Positions 63,499-64,000 of a stretch of DNA of 64,000 bases are shown here, one piece after another. Below the pieces are notes generated by a model. That model saw only the letters and a program-made list of their open reading frames with translations, did not search any database and was not told where the DNA came from. Made by a program: the position numbers and the translations under genes. The stretch lies in the NCBI GenBank assembly GCA_041395565.1, contig JAWLAI010000007.1, forward strand, positions 1 through 64,000, in the 5' to 3' direction. Source of the DNA: Pseudomonadota bacterium. GTDB taxonomy: Bacteria > Pseudomonadota > Gammaproteobacteria > UBA9214. The stretch's first letter is position 1. Every line of letters starts with the position of its first letter.

Positions 63499-64000
63499 TC
63501 AGTCATAGGGATTCTGCAGCACGATCGTCTCCGCGCGGTCGGGACCGGTCGAGACGATGGCGATCGGCGTGGCACACAACTCCTCGATCTTGCGCAGATA
63601 GGACCGGGCGGCGGCCGGCAGATCCTCCAGCCGTTTCGCGCCCACGGTCGATTCCTGCCATCCCGGCATTTCGATGTACTCCGGCCGGCAGCGTTCCAGC
63701 AGGTCGGCACCGGCCGGGGGCACCTCGATGCGCTCGCCGTCGAGCGTGTAGGCGACGCAGATCTGCAGCGTATCGAGCCCGTCCAGCACGTCCAGCTTGG
63801 TGATGCACATGCCGGTCACGCTGTTGATCTCCAGCGAACGCCGCAGGGCGACGGTGTCCAGCCAGCCGCAGCGGCGCTTGCGCCCGGTGGTGGCCCCGAA
63901 CTCGTGGCCGCGCTCGCCGAGGTGGTCGCCGTCGGCATCGAACAGCTCGGTCGGGAACGGGCCGGCACCGACGCGCGTGGTATAGGCCTTGACGATACCC
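63499..64000 (-). CDS. purA: Adenylosuccinate synthetase, C-terminal part (cut by window end)
   Basis: PurA joins IMP and aspartate using GTP in AMP synthesis. The visible C-terminal 166 residues include YTTRVGAGPFPTELFDADGD, RKRRCGWLDTVALRR and the end KLDVLDGLDTLQICVAY, all typical of PurA. The 5' part lies beyond base 64000. It precedes the tRNA-Leu and rnr region, matching the conserved purA-rnr-rlmB neighbourhood. Confidence 0.96.
   Translation of the reverse strand, partial: GIVKAYTTRVGAGPFPTELFDADGDHLGERGHEFGATTGRKRRCGWLDTVALRRSLEINSVTGMCITKLDVLDGLDTLQICVAYTLDGERIEVPPAGADLLERCRPEYIEMPGWQESTVGAKRLEDLPAAARSYLRKIEELCATPIAIVSTGPDRAETIVLQNPYD

Overview
The window is GC-rich, gene-dense chromosomal DNA from a gammaproteobacterium. 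The gene order points that way: purA/tRNA-Leu/rnr/rlmB/rpsF/rpsR/rplI/dnaB/alr, the rpsP-rimM-trmD-rplS block beside ffh/ypjD/corB, and pncC-thpR-recA-recX-alaS-lysC-csrA-tRNA-Ser next to mutS-fdxA. A DsrE-family protein, a sulfur-globule-like Gly/Tyr/Pro repeat protein and a seven-iron ferredoxin suggest a Chromatiales/Ectothiorhodospiraceae-type sulfur oxidiser. That lineage call is inference; no rRNA gene is present to test it. I see no prophage, insertion sequence, integron or CRISPR array.

Layout. 0-0.32 kb: tRNA-Ser(GCU) with its 3' end and terminator duplicated. 0.75-10.6 kb: csrA, lysC, alaS, recX, recA, thpR and pncC on the minus strand, then mutS diverging on the plus strand. 10.7-18.3 kb: fdxA, an AddB-like/AddA-like double-strand-break repair pair and the chaperedoxin cnoX. 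18.6-26.7 kb: dsbC, xerD, an acyl-carrier/acyltransferase fusion, a DauA-like SulP transporter, a thioredoxin/SIMPL pair and a diguanylate cyclase. 26.9-35 kb: adk, a VWA-metallopeptidase and MoxR ATPase pair separated by dispersed repeats, a GpsA-like dehydrogenase, ppnP, a lipoprotein, a Nudix hydrolase, hslR and a FrnE-like DsbA protein. 35.2-44.5 kb: htpG, ogt, rplS-trmD-rimM-rpsP, ffh, ypjD and corB. 44.6-54.5 kb is the most accessory part: msrB, the sulfur-globule-like protein, small secreted and cysteine-containing proteins, a DsrE2 protein, two paralogous small AEFCPLR proteins, an Old Yellow Enzyme, a PilZ protein, radA and a large MscS channel. 55.2-64 kb: alr, dnaB, rplI, a DUF2232 membrane protein, rpsR, rpsF, rlmB, rnr, tRNA-Leu(CAG) and the 3' part of purA.

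Sequence quality matters here. htpG, ogt and the essential gene rpsP all carry single-base-type frameshifts between about 36.2 and 40.1 kb, and the AddB-like gene has one at about 13.27 kb in a CG run. Intact neighbours and restored frames after each slip make consensus errors more likely than real gene decay.

Most of the window is ordinary core genome. The less ordinary items are the pair of AEFCPLR small proteins (one beside DsrE2), the candidate sigma-54-driven small RNA between rpsP and ffh, the built-in acyl-carrier domain on a PlsC-type acyltransferase, the sulfur-globule-like protein, and dispersed repeats matching the ATTCCC-N8-GGGAAT (dRS3-like) pattern.
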